This document shows positions 1 through 7,411 of a DNA stretch of 64,000 bases, piece after piece. The stretch spans positions 361,684-425,683 of the forward strand of contig JAKLGK010000005.1 in NCBI GenBank assembly GCA_022710725.1. Direction: 5' to 3'. Every line of letters begins with the position of its first letter. Position 1 is the first letter of the stretch. This DNA comes from Verrucomicrobiota bacterium. GTDB taxonomy: Bacteria; Verrucomicrobiota; Kiritimatiellia; CAIQIC01; JAGNIJ01. Position numbers and translations under genes: made by a program. The notes below the pieces were generated by a model. That model was not told the DNA's origin and did no database searches. It saw nothing but the letters and a program-made list of their open reading frames with translations.

Positions 1-66
1 CGGCGCGGCCGCGAGGGAGAGAGAAACGATCGCGAGCAGCAAGGACCGCCAAGGCATGCGTTTCAC
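1..66 (-). CDS. Secreted protein of unknown function, N-terminus only
   Basis: Only the first 22 codons lie in the window. Reading leftwards from a GTG at 66 gives a short basic stretch (VKRMPWR) and then a hydrophobic Leu/Ala/Val core ending in Ala-Ala-Ala-Pro, the shape of a signal peptide. A GGGAGGT ribosome site lies at 71-77, at good spacing for the GTG; an ATG three codons in (57) is the alternative start. The gene is divergent from the HMG-CoA reductase gene. The mature protein is outside the window, so no function can be given. Confidence 0.5.
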   Translation of the reverse strand, partial: MKRMPWRSLLLAIVSLSLAAAP

Positions 67-199
67 AGCAACCTCCCGTTGAGGTTAAGCCCGGATATGC
101 AACCGCCCTGACGGCCATAGTAGGATTCGCGGCCCGGCGGGAGAAGCCCAAAATGATTTTTTCTTGTTTGCGCCCGGGAAGAAGGTATGCACTGGGGCC

Positions 200-1240
200 A
201 TGAGCGTTGACAACCCGACGGACGCGGCGAGCATTCCCCTGCGCTGGGTGGGCCCGATCCGGCTGGCCGGGCCGGAAGCGACCGGCGAGGTTGAGGTCCC
301 CCTGGCGACCTTCGAGACGCCGCTGTGGCCGTCCGTGGCCCGCGGCGCGCGCGTGAGCATGGCGACGGAGGGGATCCGCGCGGTCGTCGTGGACGAGCGC
401 ATGACGCGCTCCGTCCTCGTCGAGGCGCCCAACGCCGCCGAGGCCGTCCGCGCCGGCGCCGACCTGCGGCGCCGCAAGCCGGACGTCGCCGCGGTCGTCG
501 AGAAGACCAGCCGGTTCCTGAAGTTCCTCGACCTCCACGTGCAGAACGCGGCCAACCTCCTCTATGTCCGGCTCGAGGGCCATCCCGGCGACGCCTCCGG
601 CCACAACATGCTCACCCGCGCCGCCGAGGCGATGCTGAACTGGATCCTGCGTGAGTACCCCGCGCTGAAATACGTCTCCATTTCCGGCAACTACTGCACG
701 GACAAGAAGCCCTCCGCCGTCAACGGCATCCTGGGGCGCGGCCGGCACGTGATCGCGGAGCTGGTCGTGCCGCGCGCGGTCTGCGAGAAGCTGCTGAAGA
801 CGACGCCGGAGAAGCTCGCCGACCTGAACCTCAAGAAGAACCTGATCGGCACGATGCTGGCCGGCGGGCTGCGGAGCGCCAACGCCCACTTCGCCAACAT
901 GCTGCTGGCGTTCTACCTGGCCACCGGGCAGGACGCGGCGAACATCGTCGAGGGCTCCCAGGGCCTGACCCATGCCGAGGCGCGCGGCGGAGACCTCTAC
1001 TTTTCGGTCAGTATCCCCCATCTCGTCGTGGGGACGGTCGGCAGCGGCAAGGACCTGGCTTTCGTGCGCGCGCACCTGGAGCGGATGGGCTGCGCGGGCG
1101 GCGGCGGGGCGCGGCGCCTGGCGATCCTGTGCGCCGCGGCGGTCCTGTGCGGCGAACTCTCCCTCCTCGCCGCCCAGACCAACCCCGGCGAACTCATGCG
1201 CGCGCACCTGAAGCTGGAACGCAAGAGCCACCGCGGATAG
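200..1240 (+). CDS. mvaA: Hydroxymethylglutaryl-CoA reductase
   Basis: Makes mevalonate from HMG-CoA with NAD(P)H, the committed step of the mevalonate isoprenoid pathway. Family landmarks are visible: VPLATFETPLWPS holds the catalytic Glu (E39), GDASGHNML the catalytic Asp (D131), GNYCTDKKPSAVN the catalytic Lys (K169/K170), EGSQGLTHAEAR and GTVGSGKD belong to the dinucleotide/CoA fold, and AHLKLERK near the C-terminus carries the catalytic His. At about 346 residues it is short, lacking most of the N-terminal small domain seen in roughly 430-residue bacterial enzymes. ATG 200 is preferred over an upstream TTG (164) because homology begins just after it. The isomerase gene follows 84 bp downstream, so the two probably work in one pathway and may be co-transcribed. 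Confidence 0.88.
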   Translation: MSVDNPTDAASIPLRWVGPIRLAGPEATGEVEVPLATFETPLWPSVARGARVSMATEGIRAVVVDERMTRSVLVEAPNAAEAVRAGADLRRRKPDVAAVVEKTSRFLKFLDLHVQNAANLLYVRLEGHPGDASGHNMLTRAAEAMLNWILREYPALKYVSISGNYCTDKKPSAVNGILGRGRHVIAELVVPRAVCEKLLKTTPEKLADLNLKKNLIGTMLAGGLRSANAHFANMLLAFYLATGQDAANIVEGSQGLTHAEARGGDLYFSVSIPHLVVGTVGSGKDLAFVRAHLERMGCAGGGGARRLAILCAAAVLCGELSLLAAQTNPGELMRAHLKLERKSHRG

Positions 1241-1324
1241 CGTGGATGGGTACGGATAGAGAAGGCGGTCAGGAGGCCGGCGTGGGCTTGTAATCCGCGC
1301 CCATCCGCGTAATCTGCGGTCAAC

Positions 1325-2350
1325 ATGGATCCGATCAACGAGCGGAAGCTGGCGCACCTGCGGATCATTGAGTCCGACCCGGACTCGGACCGCCGGCGCC
1401 ATTACTTCGACGCCATCCGCCTGAAGCACCGGGCGCTGCCCGAGTTGAACCTGGCCGAGGTGGATCCTTCAATCGAATTCATGGGCCGGCGGCTTTCTTT
1501 CCCCCTGCTGATTTCCTCGATGACCGGCGGCGACCACGAAATCCTGCGGCGGATCAACCGCAACCTGGCGATCGCCGCGGAAAAGGCCGGCGTGGCGATG
1601 GGCGTCGGATCGCAGCGGGTGCTGTTTTCCAATCCGGCGGCCCGCGCGAGTTTCGAGATCCGCCCGCATGCTCCAACGACGCTGCTGCTCGCCAATCTCG
1701 GCGCCGTCCAACTCAACCGCGGCTTCGGCATCGAGGAATGCCGCGAGGCGCTGGCCGTGTCCGGGGCGGATGCCCTCTGCCTGCACCTCAACCCGCTCCA
1801 GGAGGCCGTCCAGCCGAGGGGCGATACCGATTTTGCGGGACTGGCCGAAAAGATAGGCGGCATCGTCCGGGCGCTGGGCCGGCCGGTGGTGGTCAAGGAG
1901 GTCGGCGCCGGGATTTCCCGCGAGGATGCCGAGTTGCTGCTCCGCGCAGGGGTCCGCTACGTGGACGTCGCGGGGGCGGGCGGCACGTCCTGGAGCCGCG
2001 TCGAGCACCATAGCCTCGCGGAAAGCGAGGACGATCCCCTGGGCCTGGTCTTCCAGGACTGGGGCATCCCGACGCCCGACGCCTTGCGGGCGCTCAACCC
2101 GTGCCGCGACCGTCTGACGCTGATCGCATCCGGCGGCCTGCGGAACGGCATCGACCTGGTCAAGGCCCTGGCGCTCGGGGCCTCGCTCTGCGGCATGGCG
2201 GCGCCGTTCTTGCGGCCGGCCATGGAATCCGCCGAGGCCGTGGGCATGCTGCTGGCCCGGCTCAAGAGGGAGTTCACCACCGCGCTTTTCCTGCTGGGGA
2301 TACGGAGAGCGGCCGATCTGGTCGGGAACGAATCCGTCCTGCGCGGCTAG
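1325..2350 (+). CDS. fni: Type 2 isopentenyl-diphosphate delta-isomerase (FMN-dependent)
   Basis: Interconverts isopentenyl and dimethylallyl diphosphate in the cytoplasm using reduced FMN. The 341-residue length fits the family. Visible landmarks are the SSMTGG motif near the N-terminus (FMN/substrate loop), GVGSQR, VVKEVGAGIS, the VAGAGGTSW loop, and ASGGLRNGIDLVKALALGA, which is the C-terminal phosphate-binding part of the TIM barrel. Pairing with HMG-CoA reductase indicates isoprenoid supply by the mevalonate route rather than the MEP route. The plain ATG at 1325 starts the conserved ERKLAHL region. Confidence 0.92.
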   Translation: MDPINERKLAHLRIIESDPDSDRRRHYFDAIRLKHRALPELNLAEVDPSIEFMGRRLSFPLLISSMTGGDHEILRRINRNLAIAAEKAGVAMGVGSQRVLFSNPAARASFEIRPHAPTTLLLANLGAVQLNRGFGIEECREALAVSGADALCLHLNPLQEAVQPRGDTDFAGLAEKIGGIVRALGRPVVVKEVGAGISREDAELLLRAGVRYVDVAGAGGTSWSRVEHHSLAESEDDPLGLVFQDWGIPTPDALRALNPCRDRLTLIASGGLRNGIDLVKALALGASLCGMAAPFLRPAMESAEAVGMLLARLKREFTTALFLLGIRRAADLVGNESVLRG

Positions 2351-2366
2351 CGCGTCCGGAGACGAC

Positions 2367-2558
2367 CTAGTCCAGTTTCCAAGTGGACAACCCGGAACTG
2401 GCCGAATGGCCGGCGCGGTTGCCGACGACCATCGGTTCGGGAGTCACGGGAACCGCCGGACTGATTCGCTTCTGCATTTCCGTCAGTTCGTGCTTCAACG
2501 ACCAGACCCAAACCGAGAACAGCAGGGTAATGCAGAAAGCGGCCATGGCATTCATCAT
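2367..2558 (-). CDS. Small single-span membrane protein
   Basis: A 63-residue product (MMNAMAAF...) with one clear hydrophobic span (AMAAFCITLLFSVWVWSL) followed by a charged, helix-prone stretch (KHELTEMQKRI) and a Pro/Val/Gly-rich tail. A GGGAG-like ribosome site lies just upstream of the start at 2558. It is convergent with fni, whose stop is 16 bp away. I do not recognise a family; the layout resembles small inner-membrane proteins with a short cytoplasmic coiled coil. A longer start at 2594 is possible but adds residues without a hydrophobic or conserved look. Confidence 0.5.
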   Translation of the reverse strand: MMNAMAAFCITLLFSVWVWSLKHELTEMQKRISPAVPVTPEPMVVGNRAGHSASSGLSTWKLD

Positions 2559-2748
2559 GATACCGGTCTCCCGAAAAGCATGTTGGTCCAACAAGCTTTA
2601 AGCAGGAATCGCGCCCGATGCGCGGATTCGCAGGGAAAGGAGGGTTTTCCAAGTTTTGTCGGGGTCCGGCTAGCGGTCGCGCGCGCCGTCGGCTCTCTTT
2701 TTTAAGAAAATGGCGGCGGCGGAGTTCGCGGGAAGTCGCGGCTCTTGA

Positions 2749-2778
2749 CTTGCTGTAACGACCAATGACGGTTACAGT
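2749..2778 (+). promoter_or_regulatory. Inverted repeat and possible promoter upstream of serC
   Basis: TGTAAC (2754-2759) and GTTACA (2771-2776) form a perfect 6-bp inverted repeat with an 11-bp spacer, about 45 bp before the serC start. The repeat overlaps a weak sigma70-like pair TTGCTG-N17-TACAGT (2750-2778). This geometry fits an operator over a promoter, but no regulator can be named from the sequence. Confidence 0.3.
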
Positions 2779-2819
2779 GCGCGGAATCGTTTTACGACAG
2801 GCAACAGAGGAGAATGACC

Positions 2820-3899
2820 ATGGCGAGAGTATTCAACTTCAATCCGGGGCCGGCGGTGCTGCCGCTGGAAGTGCTGCAGGAGGCGCAGGCCGAGTTGCTC
2901 GACTACAAGGGCTCGGGCATGTCGATCCTGGAGGCCAGCCATCGCGGCAAGGAGTACATGGCCATCCACCAGGAGGCGATGGACAACCTCCGCAAGCTGC
3001 TGGGCATCCCCGACGAGTACGTCATCCTGTTCCTTCAGGGCGGCGCGAGCGGGCAGTTCGCGATGGCGCCCATGAACCTGCTGGGCGAGGGGCAGTCCGC
3101 CGACTACATCAATTCCGGCGCGTGGGCGTCGAAGGCCATCAAGGAGGCCAAGCTGATCGGCAAGGTCAACGTCATCGCCGACACGGCCAAGGACATCCCC
3201 ACGCGGCTGCCGCCGCCGGGGGGGCTGAAATTCACCCCCGGCGCGGCCTACCTGCACCTGACGTCCAACGAGACCATCGCGGGCACGCAATGGAAGGTCT
3301 TCCCGAAACCCGGCGTGCCGATCGTGGCAGACATGTCGTCGGACATGCTCTCGCGGCCGTTTGACATCCGGCCCTTCGGCCTGATCTACGCCGGCGCGCA
3401 GAAGAACCTGGGTCCGGCGGGCGTCACGCTGGTGATCGTGCGCAAGGACCTGGCCGAGCGCGTCTCCGAAAAGGTGCCGGTGATCTTCCGGTACAAGACG
3501 CACATCGAGGAAAACTCGCTGTACAACACCCCGCCGTGCTTCGCCGTGTACATCCTGGCGCTGGTCACGCGGTGGGTGCTCAAGCTGGGCGGCCTGGAGG
3601 CCATGGCCCGGCTCAACGCGGAGAAGGCGGCGAAGATATACACCGTCCTCGACACCTCGTCCTTCTACAAGGGCACGGCGGTCAAGGAATGCCGCTCGGA
3701 CATGAACCTCACCTTCCGGCTTCCCTCGGAAGCCCTCGAAGAGACCTTCATCAAGGAGGCCTCCGCGCAGAAGCTGAAGGGCTTGAAGGGCCACCGTTCC
3801 GTCGGCGGCGTACGCGCCTCGATCTACAACGCCTTCCCGGCGGAAGGCGTGGACGCCCTCGTGGCGTTCATGAAGGAATTCGAAAGGAAGAACGGTTGA
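2820..3899 (+). CDS. serC: Phosphoserine aminotransferase
   Basis: PLP enzyme converting 3-phosphohydroxypyruvate and glutamate to phosphoserine, in serine (and often pyridoxal phosphate) biosynthesis. The N-terminus VFNFNPGPAVLP, the LFLQGGASGQFAM loop, the PLP-lysine context IYAGAQKNLGPAG, RYKTHIEENSLYNTPPCF and the C-terminal GHRSVGGVRASIYNAFP are all typical, and the 359-residue length is standard. The GAGGAG ribosome site is only 2 bases from ATG 2814 but 8 from ATG 2820, so 2820 is the better start. It lies immediately upstream of the tRNA-Arg used as the probable integration site and belongs to the host backbone. Confidence 0.93.
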   Translation: MARVFNFNPGPAVLPLEVLQEAQAELLDYKGSGMSILEASHRGKEYMAIHQEAMDNLRKLLGIPDEYVILFLQGGASGQFAMAPMNLLGEGQSADYINSGAWASKAIKEAKLIGKVNVIADTAKDIPTRLPPPGGLKFTPGAAYLHLTSNETIAGTQWKVFPKPGVPIVADMSSDMLSRPFDIRPFGLIYAGAQKNLGPAGVTLVIVRKDLAERVSEKVPVIFRYKTHIEENSLYNTPPCFAVYILALVTRWVLKLGGLEAMARLNAEKAAKIYTVLDTSSFYKGTAVKECRSDMNLTFRLPSEALEETFIKEASAQKLKGLKGHRSVGGVRASIYNAFPAEGVDALVAFMKEFERKNG

Positions 3900-3950
3900 G
3901 GCTCCGCTCTTGACCATTCGCTCTTCACCCTTCACTATTCACACGATTTC

Positions 3951-4027
3951 GCGCCTGTAGCTCAACTGGACAGAGCGTCAGCCTCCGGAGCTGAAGGTTC
4001 CGCGTTCAACTCGCGGCAGGCGCACCA
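3951..4027 (+). tRNA. tRNA-Arg (anticodon CCG)
   Basis: A full cloverleaf can be drawn: acceptor GCGCCTG/CAGGCGC, D stem GCTC/GAGC, anticodon stem TCAGC/GCTGA around the loop CTCCGGA (anticodon CCG), T stem CCGCG/CGCGG around TTCAACT, and an encoded ACCA end. It lies 51 bp after serC and 150 bp before a tyrosine recombinase, so it is the likely attachment site of the element that fills the rest of the window. Confidence 0.93.
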
Positions 4028-4052
4028 AAATACCCCACAAAATAAGCGTATA

Positions 4053-4081
4053 TTGACAGTGCCGTCCTTTTTGCGTACCTT
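4053..4081 (+). promoter_or_regulatory. Sigma70-like promoter of the integrase gene
   Basis: TTGACA at 4053-4058, a 17-bp spacer, then TACCTT at 4076-4081. It is 25 bp past the tRNA and 96 bp before the recombinase start. Confidence 0.5.
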
Positions 4082-4105
4082 GCCCTTGTGTTGGAAACTT
4101 GTGTA

Positions 4106-4135
4106 AAACAACCCTGTCAGAATGGCAGGTTGTTT
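4106..4135 (+). promoter_or_regulatory. Leader hairpin before the integrase
   Basis: AAACAACC (4106-4113) and GGTTGTTT (4128-4135) are perfectly complementary and the stem extends inwards with one bulged C. The hairpin lies between the promoter and the recombinase start. It could be an attenuator, or its DNA form could be a recombinase arm site; the sequence does not decide. Confidence 0.35.
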
Positions 4136-4176
4136 CTGTATGTTTCTCCAGGTATCACGGGGGTAGGGGTGCGGCC

Positions 4177-5799
4177 ATGACTTTACAGTTGAGGCGAAAA
4201 AAAGATGGATCTTTGGCCAGTCAGTTCTGGTACGCCGACTTTATTGTCCGTGGCCAGCGTAGGGTCGTAGCGCTCAAGGTGCCGGTCGAGGGCAAGCTGC
4301 CAGATCGTAAGGGCAAGGGCGGAGACGCAGACTTTTACAAATCCAAAGGCAAGGCACAGCACGTCCACGACGAGACGGTCAGGGATGCGCATATCAAGGC
4401 GGGCGCTGACAAGCTGGTCGAGCGCCTGGTCGAGATCAAAACGGGCGAGAAGGTGCGCGCCGTACCGCTGGACAAGCTGGTCAAATCGTGGCTGGCCATC
4501 CCTCGGAAGAAAGAGCCGTCACCGGAGCATGTCAAAAATAGGACGGCGGTCCTCACCCGGTTCATCAAGTACATCACCACGCACTATCCCAAGGTCAAGG
4601 AGTTGGCCGGCTTGACCGCTGCACAGGTCAAGGCATACATGGACAACGAACAGGTGCGCGGCTTGTCGGAGCGGACTTGGAATGTGACCTTGGAACTATT
4701 GCGCTCGGTGTTCCGTCACCTGGAGCCTGGCTCTGATGCGTACAGGAAGTATTTGTCAACGGTGCCGACGAAGACGGAGAGCACGATCCACCGGGAGCCG
4801 TTCAGCGCGGACGACATTACCGCGATCATGGAGGCGGCGAGAGATGACGACCTGATGCGGCCCCTTATCACGACGGCCTTGTGCACGGCCATGCGCCGCG
4901 GGGATTGCGCCCTCCTGAAGTGGTCCTCGGTGGATATGAAGCAGGGATTCCTGACCGTGAAGACCTCCAAGACCGGGGATACGGTCGAGATCCCGATCAT
5001 GCCCCTGTTGCGGGATGAACTGTCGCGCCTGCACGATGGCAAGGGTAAGGGTGAACACGTCTTCCCTGAAGCGGCCAGGCTTTACAAGGATAGGCCCGAC
5101 GTGCTGGATTCGCGCCTGAAGCGCATCCTGTTGGCCGCTGGTTTCGTCGAGGAAGATCCGGACGAGGAAGAGGATGAGGAGGACGAGAAGAAAAAGCCTC
5201 TTCCTTCTCTTCCCCCCGAGGAACTGCGCGAGAAGGCGATGACGGTAATCGATTCGGCGGCTATACCGGCGGCCAGGCGTGAGCGGTTCAAGGCTGTATT
5301 TCTGGGCTATACGTCGGGCAAGACCGTTGCCCAGGTTGCCGCCGAGGTCGGAATCAGTAGTGGCATGGTCTCGATTTGCCTGAACAAGCTCGAATCGCTG
5401 CTGAAGGTCGCCGTGGTCCGCCGGAAGGGGCCCCCGGTGCCGACTGTTGTTCGCGGCACCCTCTACAGCAACGGCAGCGGCCAGCGCATGAAACGCGGCA
5501 GCCTTCGCGGCTGGCATTCGTTCCGAACCACCTTCATCACCCTGGCGCTGTCCGCGGGGCTCCCCATGGAGCTTGTCCGCCGGGTGACCGGCCATACCAC
5601 CGTGGACGTGGTTCTGAAACATTACTTTCGACCGGGTAGGGAAGACTTCAAGCGGGCGCTGCAGGCGGCCATGCCCAAGATGCTGACCAACGGCGAGAAG
5701 ACGCCGAAGGAGCAGGTGCTCGAGATACTGGATGGTATCACGGCCAAGACCTGGAAGAAGGACGTGGAGCGGGTCGTCATTTTGGTAAAAGGGATGTGA
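4177..5799 (+). CDS. Tyrosine recombinase (integrase) with internal acidic/HTH insert
   Basis: Site-specific recombinase, probably responsible for integration at the adjacent tRNA-Arg. The SAM-like core-binding domain spans roughly residues 100-190. Catalytic residues are readable: Arg in TAMRRGD (R240), the H-x-x-R of GWHSFRTTF (H447/R450), GHTTVD, and the nucleophile Tyr in LKHYFRP (Y483). Between the first Arg and the HxxR box sits an insert: a run of Asp/Glu around residue 328 (PDEEEDEEDEKKK) followed by a helix-turn-helix of sigma region-4 type (TVAQVAAEVGISSGMVSICLNKLESLL, about residues 380-412). This makes the protein 540 residues, well above the usual 350-420. ATG 4177 follows a GGGGTAGGGGT purine stretch; an in-frame ATG at 4099 would lie inside the leader hairpin region. 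Confidence 0.88.
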   Translation: MTLQLRRKKDGSLASQFWYADFIVRGQRRVVALKVPVEGKLPDRKGKGGDADFYKSKGKAQHVHDETVRDAHIKAGADKLVERLVEIKTGEKVRAVPLDKLVKSWLAIPRKKEPSPEHVKNRTAVLTRFIKYITTHYPKVKELAGLTAAQVKAYMDNEQVRGLSERTWNVTLELLRSVFRHLEPGSDAYRKYLSTVPTKTESTIHREPFSADDITAIMEAARDDDLMRPLITTALCTAMRRGDCALLKWSSVDMKQGFLTVKTSKTGDTVEIPIMPLLRDELSRLHDGKGKGEHVFPEAARLYKDRPDVLDSRLKRILLAAGFVEEDPDEEEDEEDEKKKPLPSLPPEELREKAMTVIDSAAIPAARRERFKAVFLGYTSGKTVAQVAAEVGISSGMVSICLNKLESLLKVAVVRRKGPPVPTVVRGTLYSNGSGQRMKRGSLRGWHSFRTTFITLALSAGLPMELVRRVTGHTTVDVVLKHYFRPGREDFKRALQAAMPKMLTNGEKTPKEQVLEILDGITAKTWKKDVERVVILVKGM

Positions 5800-6145
5800 T
5801 ATCCAGGTAAGTCGGATTTGCGGACAACGCGCTGCGAGCATCCGCGATTGGCATGCGCTTCGCGCAACGTTTGTGGCATTGGCGCTTTCGGCTGGGGTGC
5901 CGGTTGAACTGGTCCGGCGTGTGACCGGACACGCGACCGTCGAAGTGGTGCTGAAGCACTACGTCCGGCCGGACCGGGAGCAGTTCAAGGCGGCACTGGC
6001 CGGCGCGATGCCGAAGGTTCTGACCGGGAAGAAGGTCCGCATGAAGCCTGCCGAGGAGTTGGCGGCTCTGGCTGCGAAACTGGCGGCAGGCCAGGCGACG
6101 GATGCCGACAAGGAGCGCTTGCGGAAACTGGCGGCGAAGGTGTGA
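5800..6145 (+). pseudogene. C-terminal remnant of a second tyrosine recombinase
   Basis: Starting immediately after the intact integrase, this frame reads CGQRAASIRDWHALRATFVALALSAGV (split here: CGQRAASIRDW, HALRATF, VALALSAGV), then LVRRVTGHATVEVVLKHY and AMPKVLT, closely matching the last 120 residues of the upstream enzyme including the HxxR, GH and Tyr motifs. There is no N-terminal part, no ribosome site and no proper start upstream of the match; the first ATG of the frame falls inside the catalytic domain. It is best read as the stump left by a second related element or a tandem duplication. Confidence 0.75.
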
Positions 6146-6211
6146 CGCGTAGGCCTGGTCCGTGGGCGCCTCAACGGCTGGAGGCACAGGCGGCAACCCT
6201 GGGAGGCGCAT

Positions 6212-7411
6212 GTGAAGACCATCGGCCGTGTCAGTCTATACGAACGCGTGTGGACCGAGCCTAAGCGGGATGTGGCCCGGTCGTTCGGGGTCACGTATGG
6301 CCGCCTTTCCCGGTTATGTCGACGGAACGACATTCCGACCCCTGCACAAGGTTTCTGGAACCGGAGCCCGGAAGATCGAGCGGCGCTGAAGAAGCCGCTG
6401 CCGAGCCCGGAGCAGGATTGGGAGATCGCCGTCGAGCCATCCGCGGGGCATGTGCCTGACGATCGGCCGGCGAAACAGCGCGGGATCCCGATCCCGGAGA
6501 AAGTCACGCGGTGGCATCCGTTGATCCGGCAGACCCGCCACGTGCTCAAGGACTGCTCCCATGACGATTACGGGCGCTTCCGCCCGGGCGCCGGCTGCCT
6601 GGATATCCTGGTGACAAAATCTAGCCGGCAGCGGGCGTACCGGGCGATGGACACGCTTCTCAAGGAGTGTGAATCACGCGGGTGGTCTGTCCGGGTGACC
6701 GACAGCCAGCGGCCAAGAACGATTGTGACCGTCGAGGGCGGCGAGGTCGCTATTGCGATCGAGGAATTGGTCGAGCGGGAGGATCGCAAGCTGACCAAAG
6801 CGGAGCGGCAGGACCCAAAATGGCGCTGGGCTCCCTATTGCTTTCAACGGTATCCCCGATATGTCAGGGGCCGCTTTGTATTGAAGACCGACTGGTCAAG
6901 CGATAACGGCCGGCGGGCATGGCGCGAGGGCGGGCGGTTCTCCCTTGAGTATGTGCTGAAGCAGTTCATCGAGGGCCTGGAGTCGGCTGGCATCTCCCGG
7001 CGCGAAGCAGATGAGCGGGCGGCAAAGGCGGAAGAGGAACGCCGTAAACGTGACGCGGAGCGCTGGGAGCAGGAGAAGGCGGAGATGCGTGAGGCCGAGC
7101 TGGTTGAACGCCTGCTTGCCGATGCGGAATCCTGGGCCAAGAGCCGGACCTTGCGCGATTACATTGGGGCGAGGATAAAGAACTGGCGCGCAAAGGGCGT
7201 TAACACCGGCAAGAGGTCGGAGGCCGCGCGCTGGGTCGCTTGGGCATCGAAACAAGCCGACTGCCTGGATCCGCTCGTGCCGACCGGGCCTCTACCCGGC
7301 GCGAGATCAAGACCGAAAGCTTCTACGAGATCATGGCGTCGCTCGGGAGTGGTCATGCATAGGATGAATGACCGATGCCGCGGCGCGCGCTATCCCGGTC
7401 ATTTCCGATAA
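6212..7411 (+). CDS. Mobile-element protein of unknown function, possible C-terminal frameshift
   Basis: About 399 residues, GTG start with GGGAGGCGCAT directly upstream. The N-terminus (SLYERVWTEPKRDVARSFGV...LSRLCRRNDIPTPAQGFW) looks like a DNA-binding HTH module; I recall such a domain in uncharacterised proteins carried next to recombinases on genomic islands. Residues 270-310 are a long charged coiled coil (ADERAAKAEEERRKRD). The last 40 residues in this frame are Arg/Ser-rich and unlike the rest. From about 7290 a different frame continues with protein-like EIKTESFYEIMASLGSGHA and stops at 7362, which would also avoid overlap with the convergent helicase gene. A single-base indel near 7285-7295 is therefore likely. 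Confidence 0.6.
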   Translation: MKTIGRVSLYERVWTEPKRDVARSFGVTYGRLSRLCRRNDIPTPAQGFWNRSPEDRAALKKPLPSPEQDWEIAVEPSAGHVPDDRPAKQRGIPIPEKVTRWHPLIRQTRHVLKDCSHDDYGRFRPGAGCLDILVTKSSRQRAYRAMDTLLKECESRGWSVRVTDSQRPRTIVTVEGGEVAIAIEELVEREDRKLTKAERQDPKWRWAPYCFQRYPRYVRGRFVLKTDWSSDNGRRAWREGGRFSLEYVLKQFIEGLESAGISRREADERAAKAEEERRKRDAERWEQEKAEMREAELVERLLADAESWAKSRTLRDYIGARIKNWRAKGVNTGKRSEAARWVAWASKQADCLDPLVPTGPLPGARSRPKASTRSWRRSGVVMHRMNDRCRGARYPGHFR

